From: Bog-473 sp963745175
Lineage (GTDB): Bacteria > Actinomycetota > Acidimicrobiia > Acidimicrobiales > RAAP-2
Direction of reading: 5' to 3'
DNA: 64,000 bases
Assembly (NCBI GenBank): GCA_963745175.1
Contig: CAVUWK010000005.1
Location: 434,001 to 498,000 of the forward strand
Below, in pieces: positions 45,473 through 55,542 of the stretch. The position numbers were made by a program, and so were the translations under genes. The stretch's first letter is position 1. Every line of letters begins with the position of its first letter. The notes below the pieces were generated by a model. The model saw nothing but the letters and a program-made list of their open reading frames with translations, was not told the DNA's origin and searched no databases.

Positions 45473-46642
45473 GTGGTCGCCGACCGCTCGTCGGCCAAGG
45501 ACGCAGCCGCCGCGGTCATCGACCGGCACCTGGACCAGCTCGTCTCGCTGAGCCATTCGGTCCATGCGACGCCCGAACTGTGCTTCGGTGAGACCACCTC
45601 TGCCCGCGCCGTGGCCGAGGCGCTGCGCGCCGGAGGGCTCCAGGTGGACGAGGGCGTGTACGACCTGCCGACGGCGCTCGAGACCCGGGCGGGTAACGGC
45701 GAGCTCGTCGTGGCGGTCTGCGCGGAGTACGACGCATTGCCCGACATCGGCCACGCCTGCGGCCACAACATCATCGCGGCGACCGCCGTCGGCGCCGGGC
45801 TTGCCCTGGCCGCGGTGGCGGACGAGCTCGGGCTCACCGTCCGCGTCCTCGGCACGCCAGCCGAGGAGGGCGGTGGCGGCAAGGTGCTGATGCTCGAGCG
45901 CGGCGCCTTCGCCGGCGTCCACGCCGCCATGATGGTGCACCCCTGGCCGGGAGAGTGGCTCACCGGGAACTGCCTCGCGGTCGCGCACTACGACGTCCAC
46001 TTCGTCGGTCGCGAGGCGCATGCGTCGGCGGCGCCGTGGGAGGGCGTCAACGCGCAGGACGCCATGACCATCGCCCAGGTGGCCATCGGCCTGCTGCGCC
46101 AACAGCTGCGCCCGGGCGACCAGGTGCACGGCGTGGTCACCAAGAGCTCGCACGCCGCCAACATCATCCCCGCCGCCATCACCGCCCGGTACATGGTCCG
46201 TTCGCCCACCGCCGCGGGGCTGGCCGCGCTCCGGCCCCGGGTCGACGCGTGCTTCGAGGCGGGCGCGCTCGCCACCGGCTGCACCCTCGAGTACGAGGAG
46301 CTGTCCCCCGTGTACTCGCACATGGAGGCCGACCCCGGCCTCCTGCAGGCCTACCGCGCCAACGCCGAGGCGCTGGGCCGTCGCTTCGACGCCGACGACG
46401 ACGGGAAGCCGCGGCCGACGCTCTCGACCGACATGGCCAACGTCTCGCTGGCCGTGCCCACCATCCACCCGCTCATCTGGATAGAGGCCCACGGCGCCGT
46501 CAACCACCAGCCCGAGTTCGCCGCGGCCTGCATCACACCGTCGGCGGACGCCGCCGTCCGCGACGGCGCGATAGCCCTGGCTTGGACGGCCATCGACGCT
46601 GCCACGGATCCGGCGTTGCGCGAGCGGCTGCTCGACAGATGA
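45473..46642 (+). CDS. M20-family amidohydrolase (AbgB/hippurate hydrolase-like)
   Basis: 389 aa, intact. Metal peptidase fold with AVCAEYDALPDIGHACGHNI (first zinc ligands), VRVLGTPAEEGGGGKVLMLE (EE catalytic pair), MMVHPWPGEWLTGNCLAVAH, YDVHFVGREAHASAAPWEGV (dimerisation domain) and HPLIWIEAHGAVNHQPEFAA. Members cleave aminoacyl or aroyl amides such as p-aminobenzoyl-glutamate. The GTG start directly follows the carboxylase stop (no gap), so the two are co-transcribed. Substrate unknown. Confidence 0.88.
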   Translation: MVADRSSAKDAAAAVIDRHLDQLVSLSHSVHATPELCFGETTSARAVAEALRAGGLQVDEGVYDLPTALETRAGNGELVVAVCAEYDALPDIGHACGHNIIAATAVGAGLALAAVADELGLTVRVLGTPAEEGGGGKVLMLERGAFAGVHAAMMVHPWPGEWLTGNCLAVAHYDVHFVGREAHASAAPWEGVNAQDAMTIAQVAIGLLRQQLRPGDQVHGVVTKSSHAANIIPAAITARYMVRSPTAAGLAALRPRVDACFEAGALATGCTLEYEELSPVYSHMEADPGLLQAYRANAEALGRRFDADDDGKPRPTLSTDMANVSLAVPTIHPLIWIEAHGAVNHQPEFAAACITPSADAAVRDGAIALAWTAIDAATDPALRERLLDR

Positions 46643-46936
46643 TCACGGAGCACGCCCTGCTCGAGGTCATCCCCGGGCAGGAGGAGACCTTCCTCGCGGC
46701 GATGGACAGGGCGAAAGCGCTCATCGCCGCGAGCCCGGGCTTCGTCTCGTTGCGCGGTCGAGCGCGGCGTGGAGCGGCCCGGCTGCTTCCTGCTCCTGGT
46801 GGAATGGGATCGCCTCGAGGACCACACGGAGGGCTTTCGGGGCTCGGCGGCGTACCAGGAATGGCGCGCCGCGCTGCATCACTTCTACGACCCCTTTCCC
46901 GTCGTCGAGCACTTCGAGGCGGTCGTCACCGCCTGA
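46639..46936 (+). CDS. Antibiotic-biosynthesis monooxygenase (ABM) domain protein
   Basis: About 98 aa after one extra base near 46757 is removed. MITEHALLEVIPGQEETFLA, MDRAKALIAASPGFVSLRG, then CFLLLVEWDRLEDHTEGFRG and YQEWRAALHHFYDPFPVVEH match the dimeric alpha/beta-barrel ABM family (ferredoxin-like), found as small monooxygenases, heme-degrading enzymes or stand-alone folds. ATG 46639 overlaps the M20 stop (ATGA), so it is third in this operon. Role unknown. Confidence 0.8.
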
Positions 46937-47031
46937 GCCAGATGAGAGTGACACGACACTGCAATCGGATTCCAAGGCCACGGCCAGGTCTTTCCGAGTT
47001 CCGGTTGAGGCTGGGCCGCCATGCTCGCCCG

Positions 47032-47325
47032 ATGAACATGATCACGTTGGAGTCGTGCCACAGCACCTGGATCTTCGATGCCCGGCAGTTGCGGTTCTGC
47101 CGCATTTTGAAGGGGATCGCCGTCGGGCGGCGCCGGATCTCCACCGAATGGCGCCCCTACTGGGAGCTCGAGATCGACCCGAGCCAGAAGAGCTTCACGG
47201 TCTTCCTCAACGAGGCCCGGACCCGTCTCATCCGCTCGTCGATCCACACGCAAGGGTGCGTGCAGTGCGGCGGCCACCGCACGACCGAGCTCTCACTCGA
47301 GGACATCCATCGCTCCGTCGCTTGA
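47032..47325 (+). CDS. Small CxxC protein, unknown function
   Basis: 97 aa, begins MNMITLESCHSTWIFDARQL. It continues RISTEWRPYWELEIDPSQKS, FTVFLNEARTRLIRSSIHTQ and ends with GCVQCGGHRTTELSLEDIHR. The CVQC pair near the C-terminus could bind a metal or act in redox, but one CxxC is too little for a full site unless it dimerises. No family recognised. CATGCT lies 6 nt before ATG 47032, a possible leaderless -10; ATG 47038 is the alternative. Basic and soluble. Confidence 0.6.
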   Translation: MNMITLESCHSTWIFDARQLRFCRILKGIAVGRRRISTEWRPYWELEIDPSQKSFTVFLNEARTRLIRSSIHTQGCVQCGGHRTTELSLEDIHRSVA

Positions 47326-47381
47326 GCAACCGCTCCGGCGGGGTCGGGTCACCTCTCACGCGACGGTAACGTCGGCGCGCA

Positions 47382-48194
47382 ATGGACGATCGCCCGCCGC
47401 GCGAAGTGGAGGAGGCGCGGATACTGCTCGACGCGCGGAAGGAGCTCTACGGGGAGTCGGATCCGGCGACGTTCGACGCCATGCTGCAGCTCGGCCGGTC
47501 CCTGCGCGACGCCGGGCGGCTCCGTGAGGCGGAACAGGTACTGACGACGTCCCTGGCCCTGCAGCGCCGGTCGGCCGTGGACGACGAACGGCGGACGGCG
47601 TGGACCGAGTTCAACCTGGCCATCGTGCTCGACCGGCTCGGCGAGCAGGAGGCGGCCCGCCCGCTGTGGGAGCGTGTCCTCGAGGCTTCCGACCGGGAGA
47701 ACGGCCCCGACAGTGAGCTGTCGGTGCAGACGGCCACGAACCTCGCGATCACCCTGCGCAAGCTCGGCCGTTCCGGTGACGAGTTCCCGCTGCGGGTCCG
47801 TGTCCTCGACTCGACCAGGCGAACGCTCGGCCCCGACCACGGCGACACCTTCAGGGCCATGATCGACCTGGCCCAGACGCAACGACACCTCGGCAATCAC
47901 GAGATGGCCCTGGACCTGTTCACCGAGGCACTCGGCGGCCTGGAGCGACAGGGAGGAGACCAGCGGACGATCCTGTACCAGAAGTGGGCCATTGCCACCG
48001 AGCTGGTGGCGCTCAAGCGGCCGAAGGAAGCCTCCGTGATGTTCGATCAGGTCGTGGCCGGTGCCGTCGAACACCTGGAGCCCGACGATCCCTTCCGGCG
48101 CAGCGCGGTCCGGCAGCGGCGGGCCTACTGGTTCCTCGGCAAGTTCTCCGGACTCGGGCGGAAGTCACGGCGGGCTGAAGCGCCGGGCGGCTGA
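47382..48194 (+). CDS. Tetratricopeptide repeat protein (kinesin-light-chain-like TPRs)
   Basis: 270 aa made of about five helical TPR pairs of the 42-residue kinesin-light-chain type: EARILLDARKELYGESDPAT, LQLGRSLRDAGRLREAEQVL, EFNLAIVLDRLGEQEAARPL, NLAITLRKLGRSGDEFPLRV and DLAQTQRHLGNHEMALDLFT. No signal peptide, enzyme or DNA-binding domain. Such proteins are protein-binding scaffolds; the partner is unknown. ATG 47382; TAACGT lies 9 nt upstream, so a short or absent leader is likely. Converges on the second FtsX-type permease (22-bp gap). Confidence 0.82.
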   Translation: MDDRPPREVEEARILLDARKELYGESDPATFDAMLQLGRSLRDAGRLREAEQVLTTSLALQRRSAVDDERRTAWTEFNLAIVLDRLGEQEAARPLWERVLEASDRENGPDSELSVQTATNLAITLRKLGRSGDEFPLRVRVLDSTRRTLGPDHGDTFRAMIDLAQTQRHLGNHEMALDLFTEALGGLERQGGDQRTILYQKWAIATELVALKRPKEASVMFDQVVAGAVEHLEPDDPFRRSAVRQRRAYWFLGKFSGLGRKSRRAEAPGG

Positions 48195-48216
48195 CGGACC
48201 ACAAGGGCCCCGCCGG

Positions 48217-50642
48217 TCAGGGCGCCTCCAGGAGCTTCCCGGCCTTGGACTGCGTCGCAGCCAAGGCGGGCCCCACTGCCAGGACGTTGGCCACCACGAT
48301 CACGCCGATCGCCAACACAACGATCAGCCAGACGGGGACGACGGACACTGGGACGACGCCCAGGTGGCTGGCAAAGGCGTCCCAGGTCGCCCGTCCAGCG
48401 ATCAGACCGAGCGGGACGCCGATGATGATGCCGACCACCGCCAAAGTCGTGGCCTGCCAGCTGACGGCCCAGATCACCTGTCTGTTCACGAACCCCAGGA
48501 CCTTGAGGAGGCCGGTCTCCCGGCGGCGACGCGAGACGCTGACCACCAGCAGGTGGAGAAGCGTGGCCGCACCGAACACAGCCACGATGGCGCCGAAGAT
48601 GAGGGGGAAGTCGACCGCCTCTCCGAAGTTGATCAGTGACGTGGGCGTGATCGGGAGCACGGCAACCGATTGCTCGGAGTCGAGAAGATGGGTGACGGCT
48701 GACTGCCCCTTCGCACCAGGCACCACCCTGGCCAGGATCGAACCGAGGCTCGTTCCAGCAACGGCCTGCCGGCACCTCGCCTGGCCGGATCCAGGGGGGC
48801 ACACCGCAGCCTCGTATCCCGCGAGTGTCACGACCGCGCCGTTGCCCAGACCCGCGAACCCGTCGACCACCGGAAGGGGGATGGTGGAGACGACCCGGAA
48901 CGGCACCGTGTGCTTGGCCCCCGAAGGCGCCGTCACACCGACGCGGAGCAGCGAGCCGACATGGGCATCGAACTGGCGCATGGTCGCCGCGCCCAGGCCG
49001 ATCTCATCCTCGCCGTGGGGCAGGCTTCCCCCGACCGTCGACAACAGGACTGGGCCACGGAGCGATTGCACGGCCAGGGTGCCGACCGTCGTCTTCTCGA
49101 TCGAGACCTGAGTTGCGACGACGCGGGTGATCCCGCTGACGTTCCCGTTCCGTTCGATTGTCGGCAGGAGCCCGGGATCGGGTAACCCCGGGACCACCTC
49201 GAAGCTGAGCTGGTACGCATCGCCGTAGAGCGAAGGGGTCGCAGTGAGGTTCGAGAGGCTGGCTCCGAAGACCGCCGTCCCGCACAAGACGGCGACCGCC
49301 AGCACGGTGCCCAGGTAGGCCGTCCCGATCGGGACGTTGGTGCCCATTCCTCGTCGCTGCAACGCGTTGCGCACGCCGATCAGCGTGCTCGGTGGTGCGC
49401 CGGCGGCGGCGAGGTGCTCGACGACCGTCGAAGGGTGCGTGACCGCTCCACGGTTGTCCGTGCGCGTGGCACGGCCCGCACGCACCGCGGGCCACATGCC
49501 GAGGGTGACGACGACGACCACGATCGCCAACGCCCCGAGCAGAAGGACGAGCGCGTCGAAGGAGATCCCCGTCGCCGGCTCAGCCAGGCGCGCCTCACCC
49601 ACGGGGGCCAACGGCGACAGGGCCGTGGCCAGGATCACCGCACCGAAAGCACCGACCAGTCCCACCAGCAGATTCCGCACCACGCCCAGCATGACCAGCT
49701 GCCGTCTCCCGGCACCGAGCGCGCTCAGGGTGGCGTAGCCGTCGCGCTCGGCGCTCGACTGGCGGGCCAATGCCTGGCCGATGACCGCCAGTCCGACAAG
49801 CGCAGCCAACGCAGCAAGGATGTACCAGCCGACGCCCTGCGGATGGATCGACGCCTCCACTGTTGCCACCAGCCCGTCGTTGTTCGCAACGCCCTCCACC
49901 CCGGCGCGGTCCAGTGCGTTGGCCTCAGTGTCGAAGCGCGGCAGGTCCGAGGCGCCGTGTTGCAACCGCACGGCGTACTCGACGCCGGTCGCCGTGTACG
50001 GGATCACTTGACGGGCGAAGGCGGGAGTGGTGAACAGCTCGTACGACGGGGTGATCCCGGACGGAAAGTCGAACTCACTCGCGGCGATCCCCACGACCTG
50101 CAGCGCCACGGTCGGGCCCCGTGGTGCGGGCGGGGGCCCGCTGACGCTGTTCGCGGCCAAGGCCTGGGACGGAGTGAAGAACGGCACATGGATCACCGTT
50201 CCCACCTGCACGCCGTTATCTCGTTGCAGCGAGACGGAGGCCAGGACCTGATCGGGAGCGGCTGGGTCCGGTGAGCGGCCGGACACGAGCTTCCAGAGTG
50301 GCTTTCCACCGCGCGGCTCCGCCAGCACGGCAAAGTTCGCGCTCGTGACGTTGATCGAGCGGGTGCAGTGGCACGTCGGTTGCCCGTTGGACGGGCTCAC
50401 CATGGCGGTAGCGGAGGACACCGTCGGCAAATGATGGAGCTGCGGGATTTCCGCGTGGCGAACACCGTGGCGTCGTAGCCATACGTGGAGACGAAGCGCG
50501 GGTACGCGCTTGAGGTCCGGCGACCGGCGGCGGTGGCAGCCAGCACGAACCCTCCCACCACCGCGATCAGGAGAGCGATGGCGAGCCACGATCGCCACCG
50601 GCTGCGCAGTTCGGCGCGGAACGCGAACGCGACTGCTCCCAA
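48217..50642 (-). CDS. FtsX-domain ABC transporter permease, paralogue of 19776-22196
   Basis: About 808 aa after a frame break near 50440 (one lost base) is allowed for. It matches the first permease from end to end: RSRWRSWLAIALLIAVVGGF, SNGQPTCHCTRSINVTSANF (Cys-x-Cys again), EASIHPQGVGWYILAALAAL, LCGTAVFGASLSNLTATPSL, TPTSLINFGEAVDFPLIFGA and RRRRETGLLKVLGFVNRQVI. The start is TTG 50642 with AGGAGG 6 nt upstream, the same arrangement as its paralogue. No ATPase gene is adjacent. The substrate is unknown; sharing one distant ATPase is possible. Confidence 0.88.
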
Positions 50643-50794
50643 CGCTCCCTCCTCTCGCAGCTTGCCTCCCGCTTCCAGTCTGACGCCAAAGCCGGCCAGC
50701 GCCAGGGTGGCCAGCCTGCCGAAACGCACTCGTGCTGGCACCACTCGGCCATGGGCACGGCGTCGGACTCAGGTCTGGGCGCCTCCGCGGTGGG

Positions 50795-51440
50795 TCAGTC
50801 GGGCCGACCCACGAACATGTCGAGGCAGCCCTCGAGCCCGATGATCTCGATGTCGTCCCGGCGACGCCGCTCCCAGGCGTCCCGGCCCGATGCGGAAGCG
50901 GATCGTGCGGGACGAGCCGTCGCGGCGGCGCCCTCTCGCCTCCCCGTTCTCCTCGTAGCCGACCGCACGTGAGGTGGCGAAGGAGGCCGCATTGTCCTCG
51001 AAGGCGCCGCTCAGCGCCTCCTCGGCCTCGAGGCCCGCGAAGGCCAGGTGCAGGATCGCCTCGCGCATCTCCCGACCCAGACCCTGGCCCTGATGGGCCC
51101 GGCCGAGCCAGGATCCCGGTCTCGACCGAGCGCACGGCACGGAAGTGCGTCGGCCTCGAGGTCCTGCAGCGCCGACCGGCGTCCCGTCGACGAAGCGCAC
51201 CGCGTGAAGGTCCACTTGTCGGGCGACCAGCTGGCCCGGTGCCGCCACAACCACTGGGCCGACTCGCGGGCGCGTTGCGCCGGTTCGGCCTCGGTCCAGG
51301 GGACGAAGAATGGCATCGTCTCCGGCTCGTGGATCCCCTGATCGACGAGCTCGACGATGGCGGCGAACTCTTCTTCGCGTGGGAGCCGCAGCTCGAGCCG
51401 GGGCGTGCGGACGACGAGGTCGAACAGGGGCCAGAACGAG
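50795..51440 (-). CDS. GNAT-family N-acetyltransferase (RimJ/RimL-like)
   Basis: About 210 aa over several frames. LFDLVVRTPRLELRLPREEE, FAAIVELVDQGIHEPETMPF, FFVPWTEAEPAQRARESAQW; then VRSVETGSWLGRAHQGQGLG (acetyl-CoA loop, GxGLGREMR), REAILHLAFAGLEAEEALSG, and finally DDIEIIGLEGCLDMFVGRPD. At least three one-base insertions separate these. Start unclear; CTG/GTG near 51440. It lies just downstream of the mutase gene (about 25 bp). Substrate unknown. Confidence 0.75.
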
Positions 51441-51464
51441 CGTCGGCCCCTCCCCCGCCACCGC

Positions 51465-53076
51465 TCAGCCGCCGGGCTGGTAGACGCCGAACTCGCCCGC
51501 AGGACGTCGGAGACCTCGCCCAGCGTGGCCATCTGCCTTGAGCGCGGCCTTCATCGGCACGAGCAGGTTGCCCTCCCCCTTGGCCGTCTCGGCGACGTCG
51601 GCCAGGGCCCGGTCCACCGCGGCCTGGTCCCGCTCGGCCCGCACCGAACGGGTGCGGTCGATCTGGATCTGCTGGAGCTTGACGTCGATCGGGAAGACCT
51701 CGGCCGGCTCCGCCTCGGCGTCGGTGAAGCGGTTGACGCCGACCACGACCTTCTCGCCGTCGTCGACCGACTTGGCGAAGCTGTAGGCGGCGGCCTCGAT
51801 CTCCTCCTGCATGAACCGGGCCTCGATGGCCGCCACCGCGCCGCCGAGCTGCGTCGATGCGCTCCAGGTAGTCGTTCGCCGCCTCCTCCACCTCGTCGGT
51901 CAGCGCCTCGACGAAGTAGGAGCCGGCCAGCGGGTCGACCGTGTCGGCCACGCCGGACTCGAACCCCACGATCTGCTGGGTGCGCAGGGCGATCTTGGCC
52001 GCCCGCGTCGGTGGGCAGGCCGAGCGCCTCGTCGAAGCCGTTGGTGTGCAGGCTCTGGGTGCCCCCGAGCGCGGCGGCCAGGCTCTGCACCGTCACCCGG
52101 ACGATGTTGTTCTCCGGCTGCTGCGCGGTCAGCGTCGACCCGCCGGTCTGGGTGTGGAAGCGCAGCATCTTGGAGCGCTCGTCCTTGGCGCCGAATCGCT
52201 CGGTCATGATGCGGGCCCACATGCGCCGCGCCGCCCGGTACTTGGCCACCTCCTCGAAGAGGTTGTTGTGCGCGTTCCAGAAGAACGACAGCCGCGGCGC
52301 GAACGCGTCGACGTCCATGCCGGCCGCGATGGCCGCCTCGACGTAGGCGATGCCGTTGGCCAGGGTGAAGGCGATCTCCTGCACCGCCGTCGAGCCGGCC
52401 TCACGGATGTGGTAGCCCGAGATGGAGATGGTGTTCCAGCTCGGGCAGGTTGGCCGCGCAGTAGGCGAACGTGTCGACGATCAGGCGCATGGAGGGACGC
52501 GGCGGGTAGATGTACGTCCCCCGGGCGATGTACTCCTTCAAGATGTCGTTCTGGATGGTGCCGCGGATCTTCTCGCCCGGCACCCCCTGCTCCTCGGCCA
52601 CCAATTCGTAGAGCAGCAGCAGGATGGCGCCGGTGGCATTGATCGTCATGGACGTCGTGACCTTGTCCATCGGGAGGTCGGCCATCAGCAGGCGCATGTC
52701 GGCCAGCGAGTCGATGGCCACGCCGACCTTGCCGACCTCGCCCTCGGCCCGCGGGTGGTCGGAGTCGTAGCCCATCTGGGTCGGGCAGGTCGAAGGCGCA
52801 CGAGAGGCCGGTCTGGCCGGCGTCGAGGAGGAACTTGAAGCGCTGGTTGGTCGCCTCGGCCGAGCCGAAGCCGGCGTACTGGCGCATCGTCCACAGCTTC
52901 GAGCGGTACATCTCGGCGTGGACGCCCCGGGTGTAGGGGAACGACCCCGGCTCGCCCAGCTGGGTCGTCGGGTCCCAGCCCTCGAGGTCGCCGGCGCGGT
53001 AGACGGGCTGGATGGCGATGCCCGAGTCGGTGCGGCGCTCGGGGCTGCCCTGGGGGTCCTTCTTCTGCGGTGTCAC
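51465..53076 (-). CDS. Methylmalonyl-CoA mutase large chain, catalytic domain only
   Basis: About 535 aa after removal of four net one-base insertions. PYTRGVHAEMYRSKLWTMRQ, YAGFGSAEATNQRFKFLLDA, GQTGLSCAFDLPTQMGYDSD, TSMTINATGAILLLLYELVA, GTIQNDILKEYIARGTYIYP, FHTQTGGSTLTAQQPENNIV and AALGGTQSLHTNGFDEALGL are mutase signatures. By eye, Tyr in MYR and Arg in ARGTYIYPP match the residues that set methylmalonyl rather than isobutyryl specificity. It ends TLGEVSDVLRAEFGVYQPGG with no B12-binding domain, so a small separate subunit is needed. GTG 53076 is 7 nt after TAGTCT. Isomerises (R)-methylmalonyl-CoA to succinyl-CoA. Confidence 0.9.
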
Positions 53077-53083
53077 AGCGACG

Positions 53084-53089
53084 AGACTA
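53084..53089 (-). promoter_or_regulatory. Leaderless -10 element for the mutase gene
   Basis: TAGTCT, 7 nt, then GTG 53076 on the minus strand, no ribosome site. On the plus strand CAGACT (53136-53141) lies 6 nt before GTG 53148 of the VOC gene, a weaker mirror of the same design. Confidence 0.5.
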
Positions 53090-53147
53090 CGGAGGATCCG
53101 GGTGGGGGGGCCATACGGGCCGGCGACACGACGGGCAGACTACGGCC

Positions 53148-53603
53148 GTGGACGACGCCCCCGGACCCGTCTTCTCGCACTTCGGCATCTGCGTGAGCGA
53201 CCTGGAGCGGTCGCTGCGCTTCTACTGCGACGCCCTCGGCTTCGAGAAGGCCGAGTCGCACGCGATCGGCTCCGAATTCGCCCGGCTCATGGACTTCCCC
53301 GACGTGGCCGTGACCTCGCAGTTCATCCGGCGGGGCCCGACCGCGATCGAGCTCCTGGCCTTCGCGAGCCCGCGCCCGTTCGGTCGAACGCGAGCGGCGG
53401 GCGGTCAACCAGCTCGGGCTGACCCACCTGTCCTTCCGGGTCCGCGACGTGGCGGCGACGGCGGCCCGGATCGTGCGAGCTCGGCGGCGCCGTGGTCGAG
53501 TCGAGCCGGACGACCATCGACCTCGGCGGGACGCGCGCTCGAGTTCGTCTACTGCACCGATCCCGACGGGGTCCGGGTGGAGTTGATGGACCTCGGCGGC
53601 TGA
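53148..53603 (+). CDS. VOC/glyoxalase superfamily protein
   Basis: About 150 aa after at least three one-base insertions are removed. Two beta-alpha-beta-beta-beta modules: FSHFGICVSDLERSLRFYCD, ALGFEKAESHAIGSEFARLM, FIRRGPTAIELLAFASPRPF, then QLGLTHLSFRVRDVAATAAR and TALEFVYCTDPDGVRVELMD. Metal-ligand positions (His in SHFG, Glu in IELL, His in LTHLS, Glu in VELM) are kept. It lies divergent to the mutase, so methylmalonyl-CoA epimerase is tempting, but sequence alone does not separate it from other VOC enzymes. Confidence 0.75.
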   Translation: MDDAPGPVFSHFGICVSDLERSLRFYCDALGFEKAESHAIGSEFARLMDFPDVAVTSQFIRRGPTAIELLAFASPRPFGRTRAAGGQPARADPPVLPGPRRGGDGGPDRASSAAPWSSRAGRPSTSAGRALEFVYCTDPDGVRVELMDLGG

Positions 53604-54510
53604 TCGGGCCGGCGCCGCGGCCTCGGCCAGCGCCTGCGCGTCGAGCTCGCGGTCGATGCGCACCGCCTTGCGCTCCTCCATGTGCATCCAGCGCAGGGCG
53701 ACGGGGATCATCGGCCACAGCATCAGCGTGTCGCCCACGACCCACATGATGTCGAGCCGCCGATGTGGAGGTCGATCGACGTAGGACGGGCCCCAGGTGC
53801 GGTGCGTGGCGAAGTAGGCGGGGAACATCTCCTTGGTCGCGCCGGCCAGCGAGAGGCCGGTGAAGGTGTCGATCGGGATGGCCATGAAGAGATAGAAGAA
53901 CTGCAGCGCGGGATGGAGGCGGTAGCAGTTGGGGTCGTTGCCGAAGATCTGGCGCCAGAACAGGTAGCCGACGAGCAGGAAGGCCAGGTGCTCCGCGTTG
54001 TGCACGCTCTCGTGCGTGAGCGTGTAGTTGTACCAGATCGTCAGGTGGCTGATCGGGATCAACACGGCGTAGAGCACGAAGGCCACGGCCGGGTGTGCCG
54101 AGGAACTTGGCCACCCGTGAGCGCAAGCGCCTCGGTGACGACGAGGTGCGCCGTGCCCGTCGTGGACCGCCAGGCCAGCTGCAACGGGGAGGCGATGGCG
54201 AACAGCGGGGCGGCCACCATGATGAGGAGCAGGTGCTGGACCATGTGGTCCCAGAACAGCTCGCCGTCGTAGACGCCGACGAAGCTGAAGATGGCGACGC
54301 GCGGTGGTGAAGAGCGCGCCGATCCAGGCCGCCGTCTTGCCGGCCGACCAGGGGTGGCGGGGGTGCAGGGCGTTGTTGCGCCTGACGCCCCACAGGTAGA
54401 GGGCGAGGGCGGCCACGATCATCGCCACCGGGACGAAGTCGAACTGGGTGGAGAAGAGCTGCGACCCCCGCAGGGGCGGGAGTCCCGCGTCGAGCGAGCG
54501 CGGCGATCAC
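53600..54510 (-). CDS. CtaG-like cytochrome c oxidase assembly protein (caa3_CtaG)
   Basis: About 300 aa with at least seven helices across three frames: VAMIVAALALYLWGVRRNNA, GELFWDHMVQHLLLIMVAAP, LFAIASPLQLAWRS, VAFVLYAVLIPISHLTIWYN, HESVHNAEHLAFLLVGYLFW and FFYLFMAIPIDTFTGLSLAG. DHMVQHLLL and the SVHNAEH histidines are typical of the caa3_CtaG family that supplies copper to oxidase. GTG 54510 is 6 nt after TACCGT (54522-54517). No stop appears near the expected end; the open frame runs antisense into the VOC gene, so the 3' border at 53600 is an estimate. Confidence 0.8.
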
Positions 54511-54516
54511 CTCAAG

Positions 54517-54522
54517 ACGGTA
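54517..54522 (-). promoter_or_regulatory. Leaderless -10 element for the CtaG-like gene
   Basis: TACCGT, 6 nt, then GTG 54510 on the minus strand. It lies just upstream of the CtaG start and downstream of the aldo/keto reductase stop, so CtaG has its own promoter. Confidence 0.5.
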
Positions 54523-54531
54523 CCGCCGGTC

Positions 54532-55542
54532 TCAGCCGTGCTGCCAGACGCGCTGGGAGATCCCCCGCTTGCCGTAGAGGGCGGCGCGTCGAGCTGGGCC
54601 AGCTCTTCGTCGGTCATCTGCCAACCCAGGGCACCCGCGTTCTGCTCGGCCTGCGTGCGGTTCTTGGCTCCCGGGATGGGCACGGCGCCCTGGGCGATCA
54701 GCCAGGCCAGCGCGACCTGGCTCGGCGTCCGGCCGTCGTGGGCCTCGCCGATGCGGCGCAGCTCGGCGACCACGGCGTCGACCTGCTCCATCGGGTGGGC
54801 CGAGAACGTGCGGCCGCCCGGCGGCGGGTTGGACGCCGAGTACTTGCCCGTCAGCCGGCCCTGCCCGATCGGCGAGTAGGCCAGCGGGACGACACCGAGC
54901 TCGCGGCAGCAGTCGAGAGCCCGACCCGCAGCGGCATGGTCCGCAGGAGGGAGAACTCGATCTGGTTGCTGGCCAGGCGCAGGCCCGCGCTTGCGCAGCG
55001 CGGCGTCGATGGACCGCGTCTCCTTGGCCGAGTAGTTGGAGACGCCGACCGCCCGCACCAGTGCCCTCGGCGTGCGCCGCCGCCAGCGCCTCGGCCAGCG
55101 CGTCGTGCGAGCGCAGCGAGATGGGCCCGTGGATCTGGTAGAGGTCGATGGCGTCCGTGCCCAGCCGCTCGAGCGACTGCCGGGCGGCGGAGAGCAGCGC
55201 GGCGCGGACGTTCAGCTTCCACGGGCTCGGCATGAACTTGGTGGCGATGACGACGCGGTTGCGCACGCCGGGATCGGCGGCGAGGAGGCGCCCGATGATG
55301 CGCTCGCTCTCGCCGCCCGCCGTAGACCTCGGCCGTGTCGAAGAGGACGACGCCCGCTTCGATGCTCGCCTCCCACGCGTCGCGGATCGTCGACTTCGGT
55401 GAGCGACTGGTCGTAGCCGCCCATGCCCCACGTGCCCTTGTCACCCCAGGCCCAGGTCCCCACGCCGAGGGGCGGGATGGCGACGTCGGAGCCGGCCAGG
55501 GCGATGCGGTCGGTCGCTTGCGGTGGCGCGGCGTCCCGTCAC
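54532..55542 (-). CDS. Aldo/keto reductase
   Basis: About 330 aa spread over frames by several one-base insertions: ALAGSDVAIPPLGVGTWAWG, KGTWGMGGYDQSLTEVDD, VIATKFMPSPWKLNVRAALL (catalytic Lys in ATKF), SLERLGTDAIDLYQIHGPIS (catalytic His), RAVGVSNYSAKETRSIDAAL, VPLAYSPIGQGRLTGKYSAS and VALAWLIAQGAVPIPGAKNR (NADPH binding). Family members reduce aldehydes and ketones with NADPH. GTG 55542 overlaps the alpha/beta hydrolase stop (GTGA). Substrate unknown. Confidence 0.85.

Noticed and set aside
53148..53603. Naming the VOC protein methylmalonyl-CoA epimerase
   Set aside because: Position next to the mutase is suggestive, but the sequence fits the general VOC pattern and the frame is too damaged to decide.
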